From the NCBI GenBank assembly GCA_002435755.1, contig DIYH01000038.1, forward strand, positions 1 to 64,000: 64,000 nt of DNA. Direction: 5' to 3'. Within the stretch, counting starts at the first letter, position 1, and every line of letters starts with the position of its first letter. The notes under the pieces are model-generated. The model made no database searches. It was not told where the DNA came from and saw nothing but the letters and a program-made list of their open reading frames with translations. Made by a program: the position numbers and the translations under genes. Source of the DNA: Flammeovirgaceae bacterium UBA6059 (GTDB lineage Bacteria > Bacteroidota > Bacteroidia > Cytophagales > Cyclobacteriaceae). Shown piece after piece: positions 1 to 7,552 of the stretch.

Positions 1-27
1 CGCTCTAGCCAACTGAGCTAATCCCCC
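1..27 (-). tRNA. tRNA, 5' part only, isotype unresolved
   Basis: On the minus strand the tRNA starts at 27 with a 7-base acceptor arm GGGGGAT, then TA, the D-stem GCTC, loop AGTTGGCTA and GAGC. The anticodon lies beyond the window edge, so the isotype cannot be read. The 5' half resembles Ala-type tRNAs of Bacteroidota, but this is only an impression. Confidence 0.85.
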
Positions 28-38
28 GGAGAGAGCTG

Positions 39-46
39 CAAATATA
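39..46 (-). promoter_or_regulatory. -7 promoter box for the partial tRNA
   Basis: On the minus strand the bases read TATATTTG, a perfect match to the Bacteroidota -7 consensus TAnnTTTG. It ends 12 bases before the tRNA 5' end, which fits initiation a few bases upstream of the mature end. No convincing -33 TTG was seen at the usual spacing. Confidence 0.5.
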
Positions 47-183
47 GCAACTCACCTATACTATGAAATCATAAGATGTTTTAAATCAACACCATCAAGC
101 TGAGTGAGCGCTGTTAACCTCTCCCTAACGCTCTCCGAAGAGGGATAAAAGGTGCTCAACTTGATGACTTGCTTTACACTTAT

Positions 184-1728
184 TTAAATGTCGAACTTGA
201 TGCCTTGAGCAAGAGGGAGTTCCGTTGAGTAATTGATGGTGTTAGTTTGTCTTCTCATGTAGGCTTTCCATGAATCAGAACCTGATTCGCGTCCGCCACC
301 GGTTTCTTTTTCACCACCAAATGCTCCACCGATTTCAGCTCCACTTGTACCGATGTTCACATTAGCGATACCACAGTCAGATCCAGCATTGGATAAGAAT
401 TGCTCGGCCTCTCTGAGGTTGGTTGTCATGATCGCCGAAGAAAGGCCCTGAGGCACACCGTTCTGATAACCAATCGCTTCATCCATGGTCTTGAACCTCA
501 TCATGTAAAGGATCGGTGCAAAAGTCTCATTCTGTACGATATCGAAACTGTTTTGCACTTCGAAGATGGCAGGTTTGACATAGCAGCCGGATTCGTAACC
601 TTCACCGGATAATACTTCTGCTCCTACGATTTCTTGACCACCTTCTTTTTTTACTGCTTCAATAGCTCTGTTGTAGCTGGCTACTGCATCCGTATCGATT
701 AATGGGCCGACATGGTTGTTCTCATCCAATGGATTGCCAATACTGAGTTGACCATAAGCTTTGACCAATCTTGAAGCTACTTCGTCAAAGATATCTTCAT
801 GCACAATCAATCTTCTTGTGGTTGTGCAACGCTGACCGGCAGTACCAACGGCTCCAAAGAGCGCGCCTCTGATGGCGATATCAAGGTCAGCGTCCTTGCT
901 GATGATAATGGCATTGTTACCACCTAGCTCTAGCAAGGAGCGTCCCAATCTAGCACCAACGGCCTGACCAACTGCTTTGCCCATTCTCACAGAACCTGTA
1001 GCAGATACAAGAGGTATTCGATGATCATTAGATAGTTTTTCGCCTAGTGATCTACCACCTGTGACTATTCCGCTTACGCCTTCTGGAATATCGTTTTTGG
1101 TAAAGACTTTCTGAATGATGTTTTGACAAGCCACTGCTGAAAGTGGTGTCTTTTCAGAAGCTTTCCAGACACAAACATCACCACACACCCATGCGATCAT
1201 AGAGTTCCAGCTCCACACCGCCACGGGGAAGTTGAATGCAGAAATGATGGCGACTGTTCCGATAGGGTGCCATTGCTCGTACATTCTGTGACCTGGTCGC
1301 TCGGAGTGCATGGTCAAGCCGTAAAGTTGACGTGATAGACCAACTGCAAAGTCGCAGATGTCGATCATCTCCTGCACCTCACCAAGTCCTTCCTGGTAAG
1401 ACTTACCCATTTCATAAGAAACGAGCTTGCCAAGGTCAGCTTTGTGTACTCTTAGTTCTTCGCCGATCTGTCGTACGATCTCTCCTCGCTGTGGGGAGGG
1501 CATGGTTCTCCAAACTCTGAAGGCCTCATCAGCCTGGGACATGATTTGCTCGTATGCAGCGTCATCTGTCTCCTGTACAGCACCGATGAGCTGCCCGTCC
1601 GCAGGAGAAAAAGATTCGATGTAGTTGCCGCTGGTAGTGATCCATTGTGCACCGGTAGATGAACCGGAGTTTTTATCAGAAAGGCCTAAGTTTTTGAGCG
1701 CTTCCCTAATTCCGAATTGGTCAGACAT
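184..1728 (-). CDS. aldehyde dehydrogenase, ALDH7 type (putative L-piperidine-6-carboxylate / aminoadipate-semialdehyde dehydrogenase)
   Basis: This 514-residue NAD(P)-dependent aldehyde dehydrogenase has the full catalytic set: Asn166 in SAFNFPVAVW, Glu267 in LLELGGN and the nucleophile Cys301 in GTAGQRCTTTRR. The form GTAGQRCTTTRRLIVH and the overall sequence resemble ALDH7 (antiquitin), whose bacterial members oxidise aminoadipate semialdehyde in lysine breakdown. The family call is firm and the substrate is inferred. It is a cytosolic enzyme of normal length. It is transcribed alone: the neighbouring degQ-like gene upstream ends in a hairpin terminator at 1764-1791. No lysine-pathway partners are present in the window, so another aldehyde substrate is possible. 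Confidence 0.9.
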   Translation of the reverse strand: MSDQFGIREALKNLGLSDKNSGSSTGAQWITTSGNYIESFSPADGQLIGAVQETDDAAYEQIMSQADEAFRVWRTMPSPQRGEIVRQIGEELRVHKADLGKLVSYEMGKSYQEGLGEVQEMIDICDFAVGLSRQLYGLTMHSERPGHRMYEQWHPIGTVAIISAFNFPVAVWSWNSMIAWVCGDVCVWKASEKTPLSAVACQNIIQKVFTKNDIPEGVSGIVTGGRSLGEKLSNDHRIPLVSATGSVRMGKAVGQAVGARLGRSLLELGGNNAIIISKDADLDIAIRGALFGAVGTAGQRCTTTRRLIVHEDIFDEVASRLVKAYGQLSIGNPLDENNHVGPLIDTDAVASYNRAIEAVKKEGGQEIVGAEVLSGEGYESGCYVKPAIFEVQNSFDIVQNETFAPILYMMRFKTMDEAIGYQNGVPQGLSSAIMTTNLREAEQFLSNAGSDCGIANVNIGTSGAEIGGAFGGEKETGGGRESGSDSWKAYMRRQTNTINYSTELPLAQGIKFDI

Positions 1729-1763
1729 GAATGTATTTGGGTTAAAAATGTTGGCGTAAAGCT

Positions 1764-1791
1764 AAAAAAAATGGCTGCTCAAGGCAGCCAT
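1764..1791 (-). terminator. rho-independent terminator of the Deg protease gene
   Basis: On the minus strand an 8-bp perfect stem ATGGCTGC/GCAGCCAT (1784-1791 with 1771-1778) and a 5-base loop are followed by seven U residues (1764-1770). It lies 32 bases after the stop of the Deg gene and before the ALDH start. Confidence 0.85.
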
Positions 1792-1822
1792 CATTTTTCT
1801 TTTATTTGTAGTGATAAGTCGC

Positions 1823-3301
1823 TTACCAGCCAATGCCATAGTAGGCTTTATCCCCATTAGGATAGACACCCTCGATCAGTATGCCATCGCCACGCCTCAA
1901 TCGACCCAGCATGGTCGTCAGGCCTTCGACAGTAGCAACCGGAGCTTTATCAATATGCGTGATTACAAACCCTTCTTTGATGCCTGCATCAGAAAACTTG
2001 CCGCCTTCTAGCTCAATGACAGAAACACCGCCTTCGAGATTCAAATCTTCCTTGAGTTCATTAGATATCTCATCGAAAGTTGCTCCTTCAATAAGAACAC
2101 TATTTCTTGCCTCTACTACTTCAGTCGTACCGAGTGTATTCTTGAGTGTGGCTTCTACATTTCGCCTTTTCCCATCACGTATATAATCAACCAATACTTT
2201 GTCGCCTGGCCTATTGATAGCAATTTGTTCTTGCAATTGTGATACACTTTTTACTTCACGTCCGTTGATGGCCACTATCACATCACCTGATTCCAGACCT
2301 GCGTCATCTGCGGCACTTCCATCATTGACAGAAGCAACATATACACCAAACACTACACCCAGGTCTTCTCTTTCAGACAGTTCACTGTTGACATCACGAA
2401 TAGAAATGCCAAGTAGTGCTCGCTGTACTACACCAAATTCGATGAGGTCTTCCACCACTTTCTCTACCAAAGAAGTCGGAACCGCGAATGAATAACCGGC
2501 AAATGTTCCGGTAGGCGTGGCAATGGCGGTATTTATGCCAACTAACTCACCTCTCAAATTAACCAATGCACCACCGCTGTTGCCAGGGTTGACGGCTGCA
2601 TCAGTTTGAATGAATGATTCTATCTGTAGATTGTTCCTGTTTCTAAGTATGCCAATGTTACGTGCTTTGGCGCTTACGATACCGGCAGTGACGGTAGAGC
2701 GGAACTCGAACGGGTTGCCTACTGCTAGTACCCACTCACCGATTTGTACCCTATCGGAATTGCCAAAGGCTAGCGTAGGCAAATTAGCCTCATCAATCTT
2801 CAATACTGCTAGGTCTGTTGTAGGATCCACGCCTACGATCTCAGCTTCGAAAGTCCTATTATCATTAAGCAATACTTGAATTTCAGAGGCATTGTCAACA
2901 ACATGATTATTTGTGACGATATAGCCGTCTTCAGAAATAATCACCCCAGAACCAGCTCCCATGCCACCGCGTCCTTGTGGTCTGCCCTGATCACCAAAGT
3001 AGTCTCTCAGCCAGCTGTCCAGTGGAGTCCTGCTTGTATATCCACCTGAAGCTTCAACGGTCGTCCTGATATGAACCACAGCTGGAGTCACAGTATTCGC
3101 AGCATACACGAAATTCAGCCCCGCTGGCACAATGGCTTGAGTGGTGTCAATGCTGTAGTTAGTAAATTTTAGATTATCGTTCTGCTCCGTTTGGATCAGA
3201 TTATCAGATGGTTCTTGTAACAAGGAATACCCCCCAATGGCTACCAGTCCTCCAAAGAAGGACGAGAAGAGCATTCCAATAAATATTTGTTTCTTATCCA
3301 T
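1823..3301 (-). CDS. Do/DegQ-like periplasmic serine protease (HtrA family)
   Basis: The protein (492 residues) degrades or refolds damaged envelope proteins. It has an N-terminal hydrophobic segment (about 6-28) that is an uncleaved anchor or signal peptide, a trypsin-like domain with the triad His133 (TNNHVVDNA), Asp163 (TTDLAVLKI) and Ser242 (NPGNSGGALVN), and two PDZ domains at about 285-385 and 395-490. Domain order and length match the HtrA/DegP/DegQ family. It lies next to hsp20, another stress gene, but the two are separated by a terminator (3385-3412), so they are probably independent units. Start ATG at 3301 gives the complete signal region. Confidence 0.93.
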   Translation of the reverse strand: MDKKQIFIGMLFSSFFGGLVAIGGYSLLQEPSDNLIQTEQNDNLKFTNYSIDTTQAIVPAGLNFVYAANTVTPAVVHIRTTVEASGGYTSRTPLDSWLRDYFGDQGRPQGRGGMGAGSGVIISEDGYIVTNNHVVDNASEIQVLLNDNRTFEAEIVGVDPTTDLAVLKIDEANLPTLAFGNSDRVQIGEWVLAVGNPFEFRSTVTAGIVSAKARNIGILRNRNNLQIESFIQTDAAVNPGNSGGALVNLRGELVGINTAIATPTGTFAGYSFAVPTSLVEKVVEDLIEFGVVQRALLGISIRDVNSELSEREDLGVVFGVYVASVNDGSAADDAGLESGDVIVAINGREVKSVSQLQEQIAINRPGDKVLVDYIRDGKRRNVEATLKNTLGTTEVVEARNSVLIEGATFDEISNELKEDLNLEGGVSVIELEGGKFSDAGIKEGFVITHIDKAPVATVEGLTTMLGRLRRGDGILIEGVYPNGDKAYYGIGW

Positions 3302-3384
3302 ATTACCTTTTGCTATTTGGAATAATTGTCTAGGATTGAACGAGTTGTTTTGATCTAAGGATATGTAGTTAACATTATTTAACG

Positions 3385-3412
3385 AAAAAAGGCGATCACG
3401 ATCGCCTTTTTT
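3385..3412 (-). terminator. terminator after hsp20, symmetrical
   Basis: The stem GGCGAT/ATCGCC (3391-3396 with 3401-3406) is flanked by six A on the left and six T on the right. It can therefore stop transcripts from either side. It lies 20 bases beyond the hsp20 stop on the minus strand; no plus-strand gene enters it. Confidence 0.85.
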
Positions 3413-3431
3413 AACTCAACTAAAATCTCAA

Positions 3432-3866
3432 CTACTTAATGCTGATCAATCTTTTCAGTGCTTTCTTCTCATCTTTTGGTACCGTTACATGTAGGATACC
3501 ATTGTCATACTTGGCTTCAATCTTCTCTGCTTTGATATCTTTTGGGAGATGGAAGCTTCTGCTAAATGATCCGTAGTGCGTCTCAACAGTTCGATAGTTC
3601 TTTTCTTTTTTCTCATTCTCAAACTTACGCTCACCGCTTACGGTCAACATACCTTCATTCATCTCTATCGAGAAATCATCTTTATTCATTCCTGGTAAGG
3701 CCAGCTGAATCTCGAAAGACTTGTCTTGCTCAAGTATGTCTACCTGAGGAGTGAATCTGCTACCACCACTTAATGATGGATCAAAAGTGTCATTAAAGAA
3801 TCTGTCTAAAAAGCTGTTGAAGCTTACAGGTCTGTAGTCTCGGGTGTTATATTTTGTAAGTGTCAT
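3432..3866 (-). CDS. small heat shock protein, Hsp20/alpha-crystallin family
   Basis: This 144-residue holdase chaperone binds unfolding proteins in the cytoplasm. It shows the alpha-crystallin domain from about residue 40 to 140, with the typical lines PQVDILEQDKSFEIQLALPG, GMLTVSGER and the closing NGILHVTVPK. The N-terminal arm contains the usual SFNSFLDRFFND amphipathic segment. The C-terminal tail carries the short L-I-S-I motif, an I-x-I-like element used for oligomer docking. The gene is monocistronic with its own terminator. A candidate -24/-12 promoter and two near-identical palindromes lie upstream (3910-4000). Confidence 0.95.
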   Translation of the reverse strand: MTLTKYNTRDYRPVSFNSFLDRFFNDTFDPSLSGGSRFTPQVDILEQDKSFEIQLALPGMNKDDFSIEMNEGMLTVSGERKFENEKKEKNYRTVETHYGSFSRSFHLPKDIKAEKIEAKYDNGILHVTVPKDEKKALKRLISIK

Positions 3867-3909
3867 AATCTTAATATTTAAGGTTGAACAATTAATTCAC
3901 CCTACCATT

Positions 3910-3925
3910 AGTAAAATCTATGCCA
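3910..3925 (-). promoter_or_regulatory. candidate sigma-54 (-24/-12) promoter of hsp20
   Basis: The minus strand reads TGGCATAGATTTTACT. Compared with the sigma-54 consensus TGGCACGnnnnTTGCW it keeps TGGCA, TT, C and T in register but has A instead of the -12 G. A start about 12 bases downstream would give a leader of about 30 bases before the ATG at 3866. This is weak by itself; the paired palindromes upstream are what make it worth listing. Confidence 0.3.
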
Positions 3926-3948
3926 ACGAGAAATTTGCCCAAAAAACA

Positions 3949-4000
3949 GACATAATGGCCGAAATACCAATTCAACGGATCAAAAATCAGACATTATGAC
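3949..4000. promoter_or_regulatory. pair of near-palindromic operator-like sites upstream of hsp20
   Basis: The plus strand has GACATAATGGC at 3949-3959 and GACATTATGAC at 3990-4000. Each is a near-palindrome centred on CATnATG, each preceded by A-rich sequence and CA. Their starts are 41 bases apart, close to four helical turns, so a dimeric activator could bind both on the same DNA face. They lie 83-134 bases upstream of the hsp20 start. Confidence 0.4.
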
Positions 4001-4081
4001 GCAATTGTAGTATCATATTGTCTGTAAAGGCTGAGTAGAAAAATGTTTTTCGATTGGATGAAAAATATGTGGAGGCTTGTT

Positions 4082-4111
4082 TTGAGAATAGCAGGCTTAC
4101 CTCTAATATTG
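4082..4111 (+). promoter_or_regulatory. promoter of tRNA-Asn
   Basis: TTG at 4082-4084, a 19-base spacer and TAATATTG at 4104-4111 match the Bacteroidota pattern TTG-N17-23-TAnnTTTG with one mismatch in the -7 box. The tRNA begins 16 bases downstream. Confidence 0.55.
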
Positions 4112-4126
4112 CAGTCCGAAAATTAT

Positions 4127-4200
4127 TCCTCCTTAGCTCAGCTGGTTAGAGCATCTGACTGTTAATCAGAGGGTCCTTGGTTCGAGCCCAAGAGGAGGAG
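4127..4200 (+). tRNA. tRNA-Asn (GTT)
   Basis: A full cloverleaf can be folded: acceptor TCCTCCT/AGGAGGA, D-arm GCTC...GAGC, anticodon stem TCTGA/TCAGA with loop CTGTTAA (anticodon GTT), and T-arm CTTGG/CCAAG around TTCGAGC. The discriminator base is G at 4200. The CCA end is not encoded. It has its own terminator at 4207-4234 and sits directly upstream of the accessory operon that starts at 4291. Confidence 0.97.
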
Positions 4201-4206
4201 CATCCG

Positions 4207-4234
4207 AAAGACAGTCAAGCGGCTGTCTTTTTTT
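4207..4234 (+). terminator. terminator after tRNA-Asn
   Basis: An 8-bp stem AAAGACAG/CTGTCTTT (4207-4214 with 4223-4230), loop TCAAGCGG, followed by further T residues. It separates the tRNA from the operon downstream. Confidence 0.8.
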
Positions 4235-4250
4235 GTTTTTACCTAATTGT

Positions 4251-4258
4251 TAATTTTG
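4251..4258 (+). promoter_or_regulatory. -7 promoter box of the PqqD/glycosyltransferase operon
   Basis: TAATTTTG is a perfect TAnnTTTG match, 32 bases before the ATG at 4291. A TTG at 4233-4235 stands 15 bases upstream, slightly shorter than the usual 17-23. It lies just after the tRNA terminator, where a separate promoter is needed. Confidence 0.5.
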
Positions 4259-4290
4259 ATCTGGTTGCCCAAACAGAGTTATTTACTATT

Positions 4291-4725
4291 ATGAGAGTTA
4301 ACACCCCAAATGTTGTTCACGAGACCATTGACGGAGAAGTAATTCTCTTGAACCTACGGACTGGTAATTACTATTCTTTTGAAGGTTTGGGTGCGTTCAT
4401 TTGGAATTTTATCGATAGTGAAGCTGGTTGGTCGACACTGCCATCGCTAATGTCTAAAGCCTACAATTTGTCGCTTGATGATGTTCACAACGATGTTGAG
4501 TTATTTGTTGCTAAGTTGGTATCTGAGGAGCTAGTAGTAGAAGGACCATTGGTTTTGGACTTTAATAGTGATAATATCACTGATATTGAAGCTCAGATGC
4601 TGGAAATATGTAACGAGTATATCCCTCCTGTTGTAAATAAGTATTCTGACATGCAGGACTTACTGCTACTTGATCCGATTCATGATGTGGATCAGAAGGG
4701 TTGGCCACAGAAGAAAGACTCATAG
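4291..4725 (+). CDS. PqqD-family peptide-binding protein
   Basis: The first ~90 residues of this 144-residue protein have the PqqD pattern: a strand pair (VVHETIDGEVILLNLRTGNYYSFEG), then G-x-F-I-W and a winged-helix part. PqqD domains are RiPP recognition elements that hold a leader peptide for modifying enzymes; stand-alone ones (B1) occur in lasso-peptide clusters together with kinases, nucleotidyltransferases and ABC exporters. Residues ~95-144 are an acidic tail of unknown role. An in-frame GTG at 4177 would place the first 38 codons across the tRNA-Asn and its terminator, so ATG 4291 is the start. First gene of a tightly packed operon; the next gene begins 21 bases after its stop. The substrate is unknown: no precursor peptide is evident nearby. 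Confidence 0.8.
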   Translation: MRVNTPNVVHETIDGEVILLNLRTGNYYSFEGLGAFIWNFIDSEAGWSTLPSLMSKAYNLSLDDVHNDVELFVAKLVSEELVVEGPLVLDFNSDNITDIEAQMLEICNEYIPPVVNKYSDMQDLLLLDPIHDVDQKGWPQKKDS

Positions 4726-4746
4726 CTATTATTCTTCCTAAAGAGG

Positions 4747-5874
4747 ATGATCAACCCAAGTCATGGATCACCGTTTCCAGCTAAAGCACATTGCGCCCTA
4801 ATTGAAGCGAGCCTCTTTGAAGGAGAAAAGGCTAGACAGTCTTGGCAGGATTGGAGCCAAAGCACTGATTTTGAAACAGAGATTGATGGGCCGGCTTTTA
4901 GATTATTACCACTGCTCTATCACAATCTGTTAAGATTAGGGATAGATGACCCATTAATGGGGCGTCTAAAGGGGATTTATCGCCAGTCCTGGTCAAGCAA
5001 TCATATCCTTTTTTTGAGAGCTGGTCTGGTAATCAAGCTTTTGAATGATAATAATATTCCTGTCCTTGTACTAAAAGGTATCGCATTGACTGTGCTGACA
5101 TATAAGAACTATGGAGTAAGGCCAATGTCTGATATTGACCTGCTCATTAAAAAAGAAGATGTACATAAGGCGCTCAATCTGCTTAAGGATAATGACTTTA
5201 CCGTAGACCGCTCTCAGTCTGTTGAATATGCTATGAGGTATAGTAACTCACTTTCTTTAACAGGGCCGTTCAAACAGGAGCTAGATATGCACTGGAATCC
5301 TATAGTAGAAAGTAATAACATGGCTTCCAAACATGATTGGTGGAGTGGTGCATTGCCTTTAGAAGTAGGTGGCCAAGCTACTAGTACAATGTCAAGGGAG
5401 AATATGCTATTACATACTTTGGTGCATGGCATTAGATATAATCCCGAGCCCCCTATCAGATGGATTCCAGATGCTCATATGTTAGTAAAAAATGGCATTG
5501 ACTGGAAGTTGTTTGTCAAGGCCGCAATTGATCTGAGAGTTGGTTTTTTGGTCATGAATGGATTGACCTTTTTGGAAAAGAGTTTTAGAGCCCATATCCC
5601 AGATGTAGTATTTGAGCAATTGAAAGATCATGGCTATACCTTGAGCGAAAGGTTAGCTTTTAAATATGCCACCTCAGCCAAAAGTATTCCTCCAAGATCT
5701 TGGACTGAAAAAGTAGTTTCTAACTACTTTTTTTATATCAGGCAAACAAGGTTTGTCAATCCAATTATGCAAGTGTTAGGCTTTTTGAAGTATAGTTTTT
5801 TTCGCCTTCGTACCAAATCTCAATTGGTAGAAAGCATTCACAGGTTATACTCCCAATTGCACCTTCATGGTTGA
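4747..5874 (+). CDS. nucleotidyltransferase family protein (NTP_transf_5 type)
   Basis: This 375-residue protein has the core of the uncharacterised nucleotidyltransferase family: a hydrophobic strand PVLVLKGIAL with Lys110-Gly111, the paired acids in GVRPMSDIDLLI (Asp129 and Asp131) and a third likely acid Asp180 in LDMHWN. Such proteins would transfer a nucleotide or nucleotidyl group and recur in lasso-peptide and polysaccharide clusters beside PqqD, HprK-like and ABC genes. It ends 8 bases inside the next gene, which suggests translational coupling. The C-terminal ~50 residues are basic and aromatic. Target and donor are unknown. Confidence 0.75.
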   Translation: MINPSHGSPFPAKAHCALIEASLFEGEKARQSWQDWSQSTDFETEIDGPAFRLLPLLYHNLLRLGIDDPLMGRLKGIYRQSWSSNHILFLRAGLVIKLLNDNNIPVLVLKGIALTVLTYKNYGVRPMSDIDLLIKKEDVHKALNLLKDNDFTVDRSQSVEYAMRYSNSLSLTGPFKQELDMHWNPIVESNNMASKHDWWSGALPLEVGGQATSTMSRENMLLHTLVHGIRYNPEPPIRWIPDAHMLVKNGIDWKLFVKAAIDLRVGFLVMNGLTFLEKSFRAHIPDVVFEQLKDHGYTLSERLAFKYATSAKSIPPRSWTEKVVSNYFFYIRQTRFVNPIMQVLGFLKYSFFRLRTKSQLVESIHRLYSQLHLHG

Positions 5875-7552
5875 GAAGAGCAAACAGGTTTCAACAAGAG
5901 GCATTTCGAGAGTTGTATGGAAATACTTCAGTCAATATGTAGTTGGTTACCGTAAAGTTCTGATTTGGTCTTCACTTGGATACATTGTCCTTTCCTTTTT
6001 TGTAATCCCTAATCTGATCCTGGTAAAATATGTGTTTGATGAGGCCATTCCAAATCAACTTGTTGGTGGTATCTTATTGTCGGGAGTTGCTCTTATTGTC
6101 ATTAGATTGATCTCGGTGACTTCTACTATTTTTTTGAGAAAAGTTAGCTTAAGAATCACTACATCCATTATTTCAAGAATTCGGCAAGATTTGTTGGCTG
6201 TTGTCTACAGCTTTAGCTATACGCAGCACGCAAGACTAGATATTCGTCGGCATAATGTTCAGATGGTTCAGGACACAGAGAGAATTTCCGACCTCTTCAC
6301 TGTTCTTATCTCGAGGCTAGGCCCCTCTGTAGTTATTAGTCTTACGTTGGTTATTATTCTTTTTGTTATCAACCAGTTGTTATTTGCCATAGTGGCCTTT
6401 TTCATCCCGCTGATCGCCTTGATCAATTTTTATCTTGGGAAAAAAGTGAAGGTTAAGACTCAAGAGTATCAAGAGGCATTTGAAGATTTTAGCAACTCCA
6501 ACATGTTTATCCTCAAATACCTTGGTCTGCTATGGCTTCAAAGTACTGAGGCAAGAGAATCTGATCGCCATAATGCAACAGTGGACAACTTAAAGAGGAA
6601 GACAGAGCTTCAAGGATTGTTCGGTAGCTTTCAGACCCAACTCCAAATATTTATGGTGTCAATTTTGGGGATCTCAGTGCTCGTTTCAGGGGGGGTGTTA
6701 GTGGCCAGTGGAGTGATGACACTTGGAGACTTTTTTGCTTTTTATATAGCCGCAAATCAGCTTAACAATCAGTTAAATGCGATTTCGAGTTCTTATTCAT
6801 CTATAGTTTCAGGAAATGTCTCTTTGGAAAAACTATACAATCTCTTTCATTCTGTTGAAGTGTCGGTGAAGAATGAAGCCGTTAAGGTGGAAGCTATTGA
6901 TCACATCCAGGTGTCTAATGTTTCTTTTGATTACGGCCATAACCCGATTTTAAAGGGGATCAATTTGAGATTGTCGAAAGCTGATGTTATTGCGATAGTC
7001 GGCGAGAACGGATCGGGTAAATCTACGCTAATACAGGTTGTCTTAGGTCTTATCAAGCCTCTGGATGGAGAAGTATCAGTGAATGATGTTGACTACCGGC
7101 GTTTGGATTTGTGCAGCATGAGAAGAAATATCGGAGTTGTTACGCAATATCCAATGCTGTTACCTGGAACTATTGAGTCTAATATCACATATGGATCTGA
7201 ATTGTCTGATAGGGCCAATTTTGAAGAAGCCGTTTGTGCTTCACTAGTAGATTGCTTTGTTGGAGATTTGCCAGATAAATACGAAACTGAGACTGGTGAA
7301 GATGGTACATATCTCTCTGGTGGTGAGCGCCAGAAGGTAGCAATTGCCAGAGCTCTTGTTCGCAAACCAAACCTTGTGATACTTGATGAACCTACAAATC
7401 ATTTGGATAGTGGCTCTGTCAAGAGAATAATGGAGAACATCCGACAACTTGCGTGGAATCCTGCGATAGTGGTGATAAGCCATGATGCTGAAGTGGTCTC
7501 ATATGTAGATCAGGTTTATGAAATTGAAGAACATAGGTTGATCAAGAGATGA
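5867..7552 (+). CDS. ABC transporter, fused membrane and ATPase domains (exporter type)
   Basis: This 561-residue half-transporter has about five to six membrane segments in residues 30-300 and an ATPase domain from about 345. The ATPase has Walker A GENGSGKST (379-387), Q-loop Gln427, signature LSGGERQK (483-490) and Walker B VILDEPT with Asp507/Glu508. It should work as a homodimer in the inner membrane. There is no N-terminal C39 peptidase, so it would export its cargo without cutting a leader, as the D protein of lasso-peptide clusters does. Overlaps of 8 bases with the gene before and 4 with the gene after place it firmly in the operon. Cargo may be a modified peptide, lipid or oligosaccharide. 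Confidence 0.88.
   Translation: MVEKSKQVSTRGISRVVWKYFSQYVVGYRKVLIWSSLGYIVLSFFVIPNLILVKYVFDEAIPNQLVGGILLSGVALIVIRLISVTSTIFLRKVSLRITTSIISRIRQDLLAVVYSFSYTQHARLDIRRHNVQMVQDTERISDLFTVLISRLGPSVVISLTLVIILFVINQLLFAIVAFFIPLIALINFYLGKKVKVKTQEYQEAFEDFSNSNMFILKYLGLLWLQSTEARESDRHNATVDNLKRKTELQGLFGSFQTQLQIFMVSILGISVLVSGGVLVASGVMTLGDFFAFYIAANQLNNQLNAISSSYSSIVSGNVSLEKLYNLFHSVEVSVKNEAVKVEAIDHIQVSNVSFDYGHNPILKGINLRLSKADVIAIVGENGSGKSTLIQVVLGLIKPLDGEVSVNDVDYRRLDLCSMRRNIGVVTQYPMLLPGTIESNITYGSELSDRANFEEAVCASLVDCFVGDLPDKYETETGEDGTYLSGGERQKVAIARALVRKPNLVILDEPTNHLDSGSVKRIMENIRQLAWNPAIVVISHDAEVVSYVDQVYEIEEHRLIKR

Noticed and set aside
4043..4165. 40-codon ORF starting MFFDWMKNMW
   Set aside because: It runs into the tRNA-Asn, has no family resemblance and lies over the tRNA promoter; taken as chance.
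4127..4200. tRNA-Asn as an integration site of the 4.3-14.2 kb operon
   Set aside because: No integrase and no repeat of the tRNA 3' end were found near 14200; the placement alone is not evidence of transfer.
4177..4290. In-frame GTG extension of the PqqD gene
   Set aside because: The extra 38 codons lie over the 3' end of tRNA-Asn and its terminator; the PqqD fold starts at ATG 4291.
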